Assembly: GCF_019703515.2 (NCBI RefSeq)
Contig: NC_059393.1
Span: 8,325,501-8,389,500, forward strand
Length of the DNA: 64,000 nucleotides
Direction: 5' to 3'
Source: Myxocyprinus asiaticus
Lineage: Eukaryota > Chordata > Actinopteri > Cypriniformes > Catostomidae
The position numbers and the translations under genes were made by a program. How positions within the stretch are numbered: the stretch's first letter is position 1; the number at the start of each line of letters is the position of its first letter. A model generated the notes under the pieces. The model saw nothing but the letters and a program-made list of their open reading frames with translations, was not told the DNA's origin and made no database searches. Below are positions 1 through 10,700 of the stretch, piece after piece.

Positions 1-59
1 CTCCGCTCTCCCCTGAACCCTCGCGGCTCGATGATTGGTTCCTGGGCTCGTGGCGCCGC

Positions 60-902
60 TCAAAGCAGCCACGCCCTGCTCCAGTGCCTTTCTTCCTGGA
101 AGTGCACAAGGAGCTGACAAAATCGTGGGAGGCACCTTTTACTGCCCGGTCCCGATTTCTCAGTTCCCCTGCCCTCATTACCCTCGATGGCGGGGCGGCC
201 AGGGGCCATACGCAATTCCCCTGGTGGATAAGGCGCTCGCGATGCACCTATGCCCGCAGAGCGCCACCACCTGGCGTGGATGCCCAAAGCTCCCATCCAG
301 GCCCTGTAGGTTCACGTCGTTCCTGATGGCCAAAGCCTACAGTGCTGCTGGACAAGCCGCTTCAGCCCTGCACGCCATGGCTCTCCTGCAGGTCCATCAA
401 GCCAAGGTGCTAAAAGAACTGCACAAGGGTTGTTCCGCCCCAGATCTGATGCAGGAACTGCGCTTGGTGACTGACCTCGCTCTCTGAGCGATGAAGGTCA
501 CGGCACGGACTCTCGGGCGGACGATATCCACATTAGTGGTCCAGGAGTGCCACCTTTGGCTCAACCTGGTCGAGATGGACGAGGCCGACACAACACGGTT
601 CCTTGCTGCCCCCATCTCCCAGGCTGGCCTATTCGGCAACACCGTCGAGGACTTTGCCCAGCAGTTCTCGACGGTGAAGCAGCAGATGGAGGCTTTCCTG
701 CATATCCTGCCCCGGCGCAGCTCAAGATCCCGCACTCCGTCTGCTCGTTGCCAAGGGCGTCCCACTGCGATGACTGCACCGGCTCCGCCGCAGCCTGCCC
801 CTTCAGCCCGGCCCCGGCGTGGAGCCCACCGCAGGAAGCAGACACCACCCGTCTCACGGCCGGCCGCCAAGAACCCACGTAGGTCGTCAAAGTGGCCCTG
901 AG
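60..902 (+). pseudogene. DIRS gag-like protein, frameshifted and with internal stop
   Basis: This is the presumed structural (Gag) protein of the DIRS element. It reads in frame 3 from about 60 (FFLEVHKELTKSW at 99-137), then shifts to frame 2 at roughly 195-215 and continues with VDKALAMHLCPQS, AAGQAASALHAMALLQ and LRLVTDLAL. An in-frame TGA at 485-487 interrupts it; the reading frame resumes at once with MKVTARTLGRTISTLVVQE and continues through PISQAGLFGNTVEDFAQQF to a stop at 899-901. A TGA here is what one C-to-T change in a CGA arginine codon would give, so CpG decay is a natural explanation. The C-terminal 50 residues are proline/arginine-rich. The N-terminus is unknown because the window cuts the element. 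Not functional as it stands. Confidence 0.75.
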
Positions 903-1024
903 ACGGGCGACCCAGGATCGACAGAACCCACTGCACTGGAGTTGGTAGTAAGACCACTCCATCCCCCGGTGTAGGGCCGGGTGGAGAATCTTTTGTTGCC
1001 TTTTCATTTGCCCTCCTATGGAAG

Positions 1025-2700
1025 GGTGCGATAGAACCTGTCCCTCTGGCCAAGATGAAGAAGGGGTTTTACAGCCCCTACTTCATCGTACTGAAAAAAG
1101 GCTGTGGGTTGCGGCCAATCTTGGAACTGCGAGTACTGAACCGGGCTTTACACAGACTCCCGTTCAAGATGCTGACGCAAAAACGTATTCTGGCGAGCAT
1201 CCGGCATCAAGATTGGTTTGCGGTGGTAGACCTGCAGGACGCGTACTTTCATGTCTCGATTCTACCTCAACATGACCCTTCCTGCGGTTTGCATTTGAAG
1301 GTCAGGCATATCAGTACAAGGTCCTCCCTTTCGGCCTGTCCTTGTCCCGTCACGTCTTCACGAAGGTTGCAGAGGCAGCTCTTGCCCCGTTAAGGGAAGT
1401 GGGCATTCGCATTCTCAACTATCTAGATGATTGGCTAATCCTAGCTCACACTCGTGACATGTTGTGTGCACACAGGGACTTGGTGCTCTCGCACCTCAGC
1501 CGATTAGGGCTTCGGGTCAACTGGGAAAAGAGCAAGCTCCTCCCAGTTCAGAGCATCTCTTTTCTCGGTTTGGAGTTGGACTCAGTCTCATTGACAGTGC
1601 ACCTCACGAACGAGCGCGCACAGTTGGTGCTGACCTGTTTGAAGGCATTCAAACAGAAAACAGCAGTTCCACTGAAACTCTTTCAGAGGCTCCTGGGGCA
1701 TATGGCATCCTCAGCGGTGGCCGCCCCGCTCGGGTTGATGCATATGAGACCGCTTCAGCACTGGCTTCAGACTCGAGTCCCGAGATGGGCATGGCGCCGC
1801 GGGACACATCACGTGACCATCACGCCGGTCTGTCACTGTCTCTTCAGCCCTTGAACCGACATCTCGTTTCTACGGGCAGGTGTTGCCCTAGAGCAGGTCT
1901 CCAGGCGCGTCGTGATCACAACAGATGAATCCAAAACAGGCTGGGGCACTGTTTGCAATGGGCACGCAGCCACCGGCTTATGGACGGGCCCGCGGCTGTG
2001 TTGGCACATCAACTGCCTCAAGTTGCTGGCAATTCTGCTCACTCTGCGGAGGTTCCGCCATTGATCCAGGGCAAGCACGTGTTAGTTCGGACAGACAACA
2101 CGGCAATGGTAGCATATATCAACCGCCAAGGCGGTCTGCGCTCTCCTTGTATGTCACAACTCGCCCACAGTCTCCTCCTCTGGAGTCAGCAGCAAGTCGC
2201 TGCGAGCCACTCACATCCTGGTTGACCTCAACACTGCAGCGGACACGCTTTCAGACCTCAGGTGGTCCAGCTGATTTGGAGTCGATTCGGACAGGCACAG
2301 ATAGACCTGTTCGCCTCCCAAGAATCCTCCCACTGCCCGCTCTGGTACACCCTGACCGAGGCACCTCTCGGCATAGACGTGCTGGCACACAGCTGGCCTC
2401 CTGGCCTACACAAATATGCGTTTCCCCCAGTGAGCCAGTCTGTGCAAGGTCAGGGAGGACGAGGAGCAGGTCATCCTGGTAGCACCATACTGGCCCACCC
2501 AGACGTGGTTCTCGGACCTCACGCTCCTCGTGACAGCCCCCCCCCCCCGGGTGAATTCCCCTGAGGGAGGACCTTCTTTCTCAGGGACTGCACCATCTGG
2601 CACCCGTGACCAGACCTCTGGAATCTCCATGTCTGGCCCCTGGATGGGACGCCGAAGACCTAAGCAGTCTACCACCCGCAGTGGTAGACACGATCACTCA
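1025..2700 (+). pseudogene. DIRS reverse transcriptase-RNase H, multiply frameshifted
   Basis: This is the DIRS polymerase. RT motifs begin with KKGFYSPYFIVLKKGCGLRPILELR (1055-1130) and VVDLQDAYFHVSI (1222-1260). A frameshift near 1270-1290 moves the frame, after which the active-site box YLDDWLI lies at 1420-1440 (YLDD codons 1420-1431) and FLGLELDS follows at 1561-1584. An in-frame TGA at 1852-1854 stands where a tryptophan is expected. The RNase H-like domain follows with VVITTDESKTGWG (from about 1909), then a one-base loss near 2058 shifts to IQGKHVLVRTDNTAMVAYINRQGG (2064-2135). A further shift near 2215-2262 leads to QIDLFASQESSHCPLWY and the C-terminal linker. Key acidic residues of both domains are still visible, but at least five lesions preclude a full-length product. 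Same strand as the gag and recombinase segments. Confidence 0.85.
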
Positions 2701-2747
2701 GGCTAGGGCCCCCTAGTATGTATGCCTTTAAGTGGCGTCTGTTCACT

Positions 2748-3057
2748 TATTCAGTTTACATGCAATCATGCTTAAGTCTCAGTATTCCAAGCCAAAAAAG
2801 AGCAATTCTCACCAAAGCTGTTCTTTACCTCTCATCAGAGCCCACAGAGCATGTTGCTTGTTCGGTTCAAGCACACACACAGACCAGGAATCACAGTTCT
2901 GCAGGCAACAGATGTCCTTCTGTCTGATCACTCGCTACAGCTATGTGTGTGTGTGTAGTCTCACTGACACACACTCATGGGAACAGACACACTCTCTCTC
3001 CGTAACTCTACTCAAGCTGTCTTTTTGCCGAGTTGGGCTGTACCATCCCTCCTGCCC
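2748..3057. repeat. 310-bp repeat inserted in the DIRS element (copy 1 of 2)
   Basis: Positions 2748-3057 are nearly identical to 7481-7792 elsewhere in the window, while the flanks on both sides differ completely. Here the DIRS protein frame (YAFKWRLFT up to about 2745) is lost at the left junction and recovered just after the right junction (REDSQRC, about 3062 on), so the segment interrupts the recombinase gene. It holds a short GT tract and GTTCGGTTCAAGC, which weakly resembles a Pol III B box. I see no terminal inverted repeats and no clear target duplication. Family unknown. Confidence 0.75.
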
Positions 3058-3059
3058 CA

Positions 3060-3966
3060 ACAGGAAGACTCCCAGAGATGTGCAGTCGGATCGGTGCTTT
3101 CATGGGTGCTTTCCTTCCTGAAGGAGAGGTTGGAAGGGCGGCTGTCCCCTTCCACCTTGAAGGTGTACGTTGCTGCTATAGTAGCACACCACGACACAGT
3201 GGATGGTAAGTCCTTAGGGAAGCACGACCTGATCATCAGGTTCCTGAGAGGTGCCAGGAGGCTGAACCCCTCCAGACTGTGCCTTGTTCCCTCATGGGAC
3301 CTCTCTGTAGTTCTTCAGGGTCTATAGAGAGCCCCCTTTGAGCCTTTGCAGTCAGATGAGCTTAATGCACTCTCCTTGAAGACTGCCCTCCTGACTGCAC
3401 TCACTTCCATCAAGAGGGTAGGAGACCTACAAGCATTCTCTGTCAGCGAAACGTGCCTGGAGTTCGGTCCGGGCTACTCTCACGTTATCTTGAGACCCCG
3501 ACCGGGCTATGTGCCCAAGGTTCCCACGACCCCTTTTAGGGACCAGGTGGTGAACCTGCGAGCACTGCCCCAGGAGGAGGCAGACCCAGCCCTGTCGTTG
3601 CTGTGTCCGGTGCGAGCTTTACGTATCTATTTGGATCGCACACAGAGCTTTAGGATCTCTGAGCAGCTCTTTGTCTGCTTTGGTGCACAGCGGAAAGGAA
3701 GCGCTGTCTCCAAGCAGAGGATCGCCCAATGGCTCATTGAAGCCATAGCTATGGTATATCACACCCAGAATGTGCCACCCCCGGTAGGGCTAGGAGCCCA
3801 TTCTACCAGGGGTGTTGCGGCCTCCTGGGCCCTGGCCAGGGGTGCCTCTCCAACAGACATTTGCAGAGCAGCAGTCTGGGCAACACCCAGCACCTTTGCA
3901 AGGTTCTACAACCTCCGGGTGGAACCGGTTTCGTCCCGGGTAGTGGCACGCAATACAAGTGGATAA
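3060..3966 (+). pseudogene. DIRS tyrosine recombinase, catalytic residues intact but one nonsense codon
   Basis: This enzyme integrates the DIRS cDNA circle by site-specific recombination. The N-terminal SAM-like part reads RLSPSTLKVYVAAIVAHHD and LGKHDLIIRFLRGARRLNPSR. A TAG at 3325-3327 interrupts the frame where a glutamine is likely, and the same frame continues for over 200 residues to a stop at 3964-3966. The catalytic domain is uninterrupted: the first arginine lies in IKRVGDLQ (3415-3417), the HxxR pair in AHSTRG (His 3799-3801, Arg 3808-3810), and the tyrosine in FARFYNL (Tyr 3907-3909). The 310-bp insert at 2748-3057 removes or displaces the N-terminus. With a single stop in the body this is the best-preserved protein of the element. 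Confidence 0.85.
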
Positions 3967-4565
3967 GCCCGGTATAGCCGGCCGGGTGTATCGCGTGCAC
4001 ATAGCGCCTTCCACCTCCTTTTGAGCTGAAGATGTGCACCATTAATTCCCAGTAGTGTTCACAAACTATGTTCCTTGGTTGACTTCCTCTGAGCCCTGTG
4101 GCAGTCGAGTCCCAGTACACGTGCTAACTAAGAGCCCTGTTCTGGGGTAGGTGCTCCGCATGTGGCGGTTCCCTGTAAGGTAACCGCATGCGATGTATAT
4201 CTTCCGCTAATTCGTTTCCTTGTTGGCAAGCTGCGTCTTCCTTGGGCAGAGCCCCCTCTGCCACAGTCTCCATGTTTGTAGTAACTCCTCCCCCGTTGGG
4301 TAGGATCTACCATGAGACTTCTCCACATGGTCGGCAAGACCATGTGACGTATTTTCCACTTAAATACCCCCCCCCCCCCATCTTTGGGCGAGGTGTGGTC
4401 TCCGCGGTGTCCTCCCCTTGGGGGAGGTTACGTGTTGGCCTGGTGCGCTGGCTATGAGACACACAGTTGTCTGCCCATCACACACCACCAGTTCACGTAA
4501 CACAGTTCAGCCAGTTGCGGCATTTTGTATAGGGACACCCCAGTGTCACTACATCGACACATGTC
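3967..4565 (+). other. DIRS 3' non-coding region
   Basis: This is non-coding sequence after the recombinase stop, including a C tract at about 4367-4379. The sequence around 4530-4565 (GTGTCACTACATCGACAC, itself a short inverted repeat GTGTC...GACAC) is typical of fish DIRS terminal regions. No ORF of interest. Confidence 0.6.
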
Positions 4566-4610
4566 GTATGCAACCACTCATTCATAAATCCTGAATGAGT
4601 GGTTGCATAC
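4566..4610. repeat. Perfect 19-bp-stem hairpin in the DIRS terminal region
   Basis: GTATGCAACCACTCATTCA (4566-4584) and its exact reverse complement (4592-4610) flank a 7-nt loop, TAAATCC. DIRS elements carry inverted terminal repeats and an internal complementary region used to form circular replication intermediates, so a hairpin here may belong to that apparatus. Its role is inference. Confidence 0.85.
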
Positions 4611-4679
4611 CAGCTCCTTTTATACCCGTATGTCCGGGGGAGTGGCATGCAAATACCACTCACCAATTTTCATTGGCCT

Positions 4680-4965
4680 TTTATCATTCCACAGAAAAGG
4701 TTGGTAAGAGATTTTATCATACTAAAATCATGTTAACACGCATATTGTTTACGTCTTGTGGCTATATATTTGAAACAGTGAGTATTTTAACGTTTACGTA
4801 TTGGCCTAATTCACTTCCATTGTAAGTGCCTCACTGGAACCCAATTTTTTGTTTTTTCCGAAATAACAGTAAGTACGAGTTTAAATGAATTTTTGTTGTA
4901 ATCAACACTATGCCACAAATGCTGTCGATTGAGCTTAACATTTATTGTACATTTATTTATTGTAA
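4680..4965. mobile_element. TTAA-type palindromic MITE, partial (copy A)
   Basis: This shares long stretches with the copies at 30.5-30.9, 50.7-50.9, 53.1-53.2, 55.0-55.6 and 63.9-64.0 kb: AAAATCATGTTAACACGCAT, TTCACTTCCATTGTAAGTGC, and ATGCCACAAATGCTGTCGA near 4908-4930. Only one side is present. The break coincides with the DIRS end, suggesting that DIRS inserted into this MITE or beside it. Non-coding. Confidence 0.7.
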
Positions 4966-6352
4966 AATCCAAGTATTTCCGAAGATTTAAAAAAAAAAAG
5001 ATTTTCCTTCACAATCAGCACAGAAAGTGCATAGTCCACAGATCTTAGCCTGCGAATCACCCACCAAGATCTTGCAAGCAAACATGTCTTATCAAACCAT
5101 CTGCCAAATTTGGATTCTGTCACTGCGATCTCACTCAATGCTATTTTATTCATGACACATCTAGAAAACAGGTTTTTTTTTTTTTTTTTTTATCTGAAGA
5201 AATATCTTTTACTGATGTACTCTTAAACTAAGACATAATCTCAGTGAATATGGGAGACACTGTTAAACAAATGTTTCAGACCATACGGAGGAAAAATAAA
5301 ACAGAAGGGTGTGCAGATAGATGATTCCAAAACCGATACAGAATCTGCATCCTTAAAACTTTGCAGATTTCTGCATAATTGGATCAACCATCAATGACAA
5401 AGTTCTCCACATCTCCCACCCCATGCTCATAAAACATTCAGATTATTATATCAGATTTTTGGGAGATAAGATGTTTTACAAGATTGTAATTGCTGTTCAC
5501 AGGATTATGAGAGCAGAATCTAGCAGTAGAGGTTCGGCAGTGTGTGTGTGTGTGCTGTATGGCAAATCAAGTAATAGGAATAGCAAAGTATGCTTATCAC
5601 TGATACAGTCTCTTTATCTCTCTCTCTTCTGCTCATCTAGTGTGTAAGCATCATTACTAGCATGCGTGCACACACACACACCCTCTCCTCGCATCTGGCC
5701 CCCGCTGGGAGAACATTAGACTGAGCTGTGTTGCGTGACGATTTCCTCTGCTGCTCTTCATTAGATCATCGTACCCTGATTCACTCAGTGGAGCCCATAA
5801 ATATAATTTTCTACTCAAAACATGGCGTCATTCATAAGCAGGAAAATGTTCACAATGGGAATCTACGTACATGTGATTGTTATATCAATTTAAACGCATG
5901 AAACAGTGATTAGAATTTATAGAGATGGAGTGAGATTTCTGCATTAATTATGCAATATATAAAGTATGTCATTTCTGTGCCTCTACCGAACTGCAAAAAT
6001 GACTATTTCAAACAGGTTTCCTGAGAAACCATCCGTTACCATTTACTTACTGTATTTACACACTCAAAGGTAATTCAAAGGATACCACAGTACTGAACAT
6101 GCCAGGTAAATTTGTCACCCTAAAATGAAAAGTAAAAGATAAGAAATTTTATTTTGCATGATGCTATTAAGAAATTTGAAAACTGGCTTTGTGACATTAT
6201 TTTTATAAAAATTAAGCATATTTCCCCCCTTAATTCTTTATACCATGATGTGTCCAGATGTTTTACTTTTGAATATTCTTTAGATATTTTAATTGTTTTT
6301 CACTGTATATATTACTGTGAAAATTTACAGTGAAATTGTTGTATTTTTTTTA

Positions 6353-6353
<1 letters not shown>
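4966..6353. other. AT-rich non-coding DNA
   Basis: I see no gene here. There is a T tract at about 5172-5190 and short GT/AC tracts at 5540-5553 and 5669-5682. The 5690-5800 stretch is less AT-rich, but I cannot assign it. Confidence 0.5.
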
Positions 6354-6389
<36 letters not shown>

Positions 6390-6390
6390 T
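6354..6390. repeat. (TTA)n microsatellite
   Basis: About twelve TTA units, seen directly, in very AT-rich surroundings (6340-6520). Confidence 0.9.
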
Positions 6391-6609
6391 ATATAAAGGC
6401 AGTATAACAAATACTACCATGCTGTATAAATATTTTACAATTTAAATAATAACAAATTAAATAATAATTATAATAATTATAATTTTTATTATTATTTGAT
6501 AAAATATTATTTCATATATTTTGTTTGAGGTCTTTTTATGGTAATCAGGAGGGAAGGGTCATTAAAACATGAGGTTTCATTTAATTAGTTGCTGTATTTC
6601 ATGTATTTG

Positions 6610-6688
6610 CTCTCATGTAAAGCGACCTTGGGTTCAAGAAAGGCGCTATATAAAATATATGTATTATTATTATTATTATTATTATTTA
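6610..6688 (+). repeat. Retroposon 3' tail ending in (TTA)n
   Basis: GTAAAGCGACCTTGG then AGGCGCTATATAAAA followed by a TTA/ATT tract is the conserved 3' tail shared by fish L2-like LINEs and their SINEs. The body upstream is not recognisable, so this is a 5'-truncated insertion on the + strand. Confidence 0.65.
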
Positions 6689-7007
6689 ATGCATTTCTGT
6701 ATCATGTCCAGAAAACATGACAACAGCATAGTACTTTTTGTAGTACACATTTTACTAAAAAGATTATTATTCTAAAATGAATATGCTATTTATAATGACA
6801 ATAAATAGCATGTATACCATCAAATAAAGCATGTTTAATATAAAAAAATATATATATATGTGCAAGAACACATTATACAAGATACCATATATTCTTCAGA
6901 AACTTGTTGGGTTTGTAATGTGCCCTACCTGTAGAAGAAAAACTATTCTTCAATCTATTAAATCACCAATTAAATCGTTCTAACACAACATGCCCATAAA
7001 GCTCTTA

Positions 7008-7306
7008 AATGGACAGTTCACCCAACAATTTAAATTATTGTTATTGTTTCAAAACTGTATAACATTCTTTCTTCTGTGGAACACAAAAGGAGATCAGCTT
7101 CAGTCACCAGTCACCATTCACCTTTTTTTTAGTTTTTTTTTTTGGAAAATGCAATGAAAGTGAATGGCGACTGAGATTAATATGTACTGTATAGCATCTC
7201 CTTTTGTGATCCACAGAAGACAGTAAGTAACATGGGTTTGAAACAACATAGGGGTGAGGTTTTTTTTTTTTTTTTTTTTTGTGAACTATATCCTCAAACA
7301 TTTAAG
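7008..7306. mobile_element. Palindromic fold-back MITE (GTTCACCC family)
   Basis: The left arm (GGACAGTTCACCC, TTCTTCTGTGGAACACAAAA, AGTCACCATTCAC) is mirrored by the right arm (GTGAATGGCGACTGAG, TCTCCTTTTGTGATCCACAG, GTGAACTATATCC). The arms meet around a T-rich centre near 7122-7142, and a T tract sits at 7260-7280. This is a very common cyprinid fold-back MITE. It has no coding capacity. Half copies occur near 35.1 and 56.0 kb. Confidence 0.75.
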
Positions 7307-7480
7307 AATTTATGAAGAACCAACCTATTCCAAATGAGAAGAATAAATAGACCATAAAAATAAAAAAAGTGACATTGTCACAAGTGACGAACTTTGGATG
7401 ACCTCATCTCACATTTGCAAGTGGTTGAGACTGAACTCACAGACACATCTATTAAAAAAATAAAAAAAATAAAAAAAAAA

Positions 7481-7792
7481 TATTCAGTTTACATGCAATC
7501 ATGCTTAAGTCTCAGTATTCCAAGCCAAAAAAGAGCAATTCTCACCAAAGCTGTTCTTTACCTCTCGTCGGAGCCCACAGAGCATGTTGCTTGTTCGGTT
7601 CAAGCACACACACAGACCAGGAATCACAGTTATGCAGGCAACAGAAGCGTCCTTCTGTCTGATCACTCGCTACAGCTATGTGTGTGTGTGTAGTCTCACT
7701 GACACACACTCATGGGAACAGACACACTCTCTCTCCGTAACTCTACTCAAGCTGTCTTTTTGCCGAGTGGGGCTGTACCATCCCTCCTGCCC
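7481..7792. repeat. 310-bp repeat (copy 2 of 2)
   Basis: Nearly identical to the insert at 2748-3057, but here outside any DIRS sequence. It is preceded by an A-rich run (7455-7480) and followed by unrelated DNA (TGCAGATTTTTGG). The shared edges, TATTCAGTTT and CTCCTGCCC, define the repeat. An independent location with the same ends argues for a mobile or dispersed unit rather than a local duplication of DIRS. Confidence 0.75.
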
Positions 7793-10700
7793 TGCAGATT
7801 TTTGGATTTGCCTTTGATTTCCTTCACACGAATGTAAATCTTGAGCTGAATGAAAGGAATTCATTCTGAATGTAAAGGACTCTGTATGTCTTATTTGTTA
7901 TATTCAGGCCATCGTTTCAGTATTTAATCAGTTTATATTAAATCCAATAAATGCGATTCCACCAGCCTGATTAAGTGATCGAATCCAGCCATTCTGCCAT
8001 CAAATATTCAACTTAAAGTCACCCTGAATTCAAAATTGTCCCTATTTATTTCTTAATGCATGTGCCTGGACTTATTGTGAATCAATTTATTAGAAAGAAA
8101 ACCAGAAATGAATTTCCTTGTTTGCTTATTTCAAAGCCCTCTAATTTTTAAAAATTCCAATCAGTTTCTGATGGATAAAATCTAGTTGCACCCTACAGTT
8201 TCTCTATTTGAACACACTGTACTGTTTTGCATGAAAATAGGTCACATTACGGAAGTTTAGTAATACAAACTCTCTGAATAAATGTAAAGTGTTGAAATGG
8301 AAATGACAAGTTGGTAGGTTTGGTCTTGGGTGACTTAATCTGCTTACCCTTCTGCTGCTGCACAATTAGACATACTGTACATACAATCCCTCTGAAGCAG
8401 ATCTAGACAAGCGCTGCTGGTGAGGAGGAGGGTTTCAGAGAGAAAACTGCAGTGAAGCGTGCTGGAGTGAAACCGGATTACCTGCAAACAACTGAGGCAA
8501 TTACAATTTTAGACACTGAGAGAGTGCGCAGGCTGATTGGCTAACAGATTACACGTTCAAAGGACCCATCGGCTTGCACCATGTACATGACTGAACTTAG
8601 AATCATTTAAGTTGTCATGTTGACTTTATAAGACTCCACTCTATGAAACTCACTTTAGAGGGAGTTTTTCTAAACCAAAATAAAGTTTTAAAAGGCCTCA
8701 TAAAAGGAACAAATGCACTGATCTTTTGAAATAAAGAGTTCAATGTACTATGTAGACATGCTCTAACTTTCAGAACTCCAAACTCCTTGCCCAGTCCTCC
8801 AAAACCATTTATTGAAATAAGCCACCAAAAAAGTTTGCATGCACCATATTTGAAAGGACACAAATGTGAATGCCAAAAGGAAGTGGGCATTCCTTTCCCT
8901 CTCAGCAGCTGTTACGCCAGGTCTATGCCTGGACACCTTTTAGACAGATACCAACAATGACACTAATCAGCTCCAGATACAGACTGTGAGCCTCTGTCCT
9001 CTTCACCAGAGCGATTCTGTTCTGTGGTTCTGCCCCCTAAATCAGTTGCGTTCTGTGCCTCTTTTCCCTTGCAAGCCATCAACATGCCCCTCTGACATCA
9101 GTGACTAAAAGCCCCTGATTTATGGGGAGTATCTTCCCCCGTCCTCTCCTTCTGTCCATCTGCCTTTGTAGCTTAATGTCTCTCATTCTTAGTCAAATGT
9201 ATGGTGAAAATTCAGATAAGATCCACATTAGAAAATAGTCCATAGTGGTTATATTATATGAGCTACAAAATTGTTTGAGAACTTTAATACTATAAAATTA
9301 CTCATTAAGTGACACATTGTTGGTTTCCAAGTTCATTAAATATATGTTATGAAAAATATAAATCAATCAGTGATAAAACTGGTGAGTTGCAACCTAAAAA
9401 TGGGTCGCAGACAGAGTCAGAAATGACAACGTTTTTATTAAGGTGCAATTTTTGCCATGTGGAATTGATTTTCAGGGGCATATTTAACCTTTATGAAGGC
9501 ATATTTATTCCAACTACAAAACAACACAGTGTTCCATTCATTCATATAAAACAACAACAACATACCAATAGGCAGAGAACAGAATTTAAAGGGGTCAAGA
9601 CATGCCTTTTTTTTGGTATTATTTTAATATGTTCCTTGAGGTTCACTTATAATACTGGTAAAAAAAAAAAAAAAAAAAAAAAACTGGTTTGTTTTTTTGC
9701 ACAGAAAGAGTCACATTTGTAAAAAAAAAAAAAAAAAAAAAAATAAGTATTTTTTCCACCCTCATTCTGATGCTCTGTAAGAAACACTCAGATTTGGTGC
9801 TCCTTCTCCTTTAAGTCTTGACATTAAACGGCTACAGTTATGATTGGCTCTCTGCTCTTGACTGACCTGTTCTCTCCTTGCCATCTCACTGCTCACCACT
9901 ACTGGGTGTGGCTACAGAAGTGACAAGGTAAAGTAGGCTTACAGTATGTTTGTATAGTACAATGAACTCTTATGTGTCAAAAGATCAAGAAACATTTGAC
10001 TTCTCATGTCATGACCCCTTTAATAAAATAGACCAAATGTTACTAATGTCCATATAGCTACTGTATATTCTCTTCAATATTAGTTTTATTCACTTTTGCC
10101 TCCAAATGCTGAATGCAAATAATAAAATGCACCTAAGTCTTTAATCATGCATCATAAGGATAGGAATATTAAATAGGCTAATTAGCTTTTTCAAAAGTCA
10201 GGAAAAAATGATTCCCATATATTTTAATGTTAATGTGAAAGGCTGTGCATCCAATCAAACTCTACAGAATTTTGGTGCAAATTCATGTGTCACATTGTGG
10301 ATGGAGGCCATATTAGGTAGTTCCATACAACCATGAACAAAACTACAAAAAGTTACAAGAATTGATGACCCAGACTACATTATATACAGGTTCAGTAGAA
10401 GTGAGGATATACATGGTTTGTGCAACCACAATGAGTTTTATGCTGTGAATTATTGGCTGCCAATAGCACAAAACCATCAAAACTGAAGAGACATTTAGAA
10501 ACCAAAATTGTCAGTTTTCCTATTCAGTCTATGTCAAGTTTATCATTTTGCAAATAGTAGTTCATGATAATATTTATACATTTCAATGTTGTATCTTAAG
10601 GACATTTTTGTTATTTTTGTACAATAAAGTTTTTTGATTATCACCACATGTCCAATGTGAAATTTGGGCCATGAAGCAAAACCAGTTAAGAAATATGTGC

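Larger units (their letters stand above)
1..4690 (+). mobile_element. DIRS-type tyrosine-recombinase retrotransposon, 5'-truncated by window edge
   Basis: The order gag-like ORF, reverse transcriptase, RNase H, tyrosine recombinase, then a non-coding tail with a hairpin is the architecture of fish DIRS1-like elements, which integrate with a tyrosine recombinase instead of a DDE integrase. The window begins already inside the element, so the 5' terminal repeat is not visible. The 3' non-coding part (about 3967-4690) contains a block around 4530-4565 of the kind seen in fish DIRS terminal regions, followed by a perfect hairpin. Similarity to DIRS-like sequence stops near 4690, where sequence of the TTAA-MITE family begins. 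All ORFs carry frameshifts or stops, so this copy is not autonomous. The identification rests on recognisable protein motifs; the exact outer boundary is an estimate. Confidence 0.85.

Noticed and set aside
9660..9743. Two 23-24-bp A tracts 37 bp apart, as retroposon poly(A) tails
   Set aside because: No retroposon body or target duplication could be found next to either tract.
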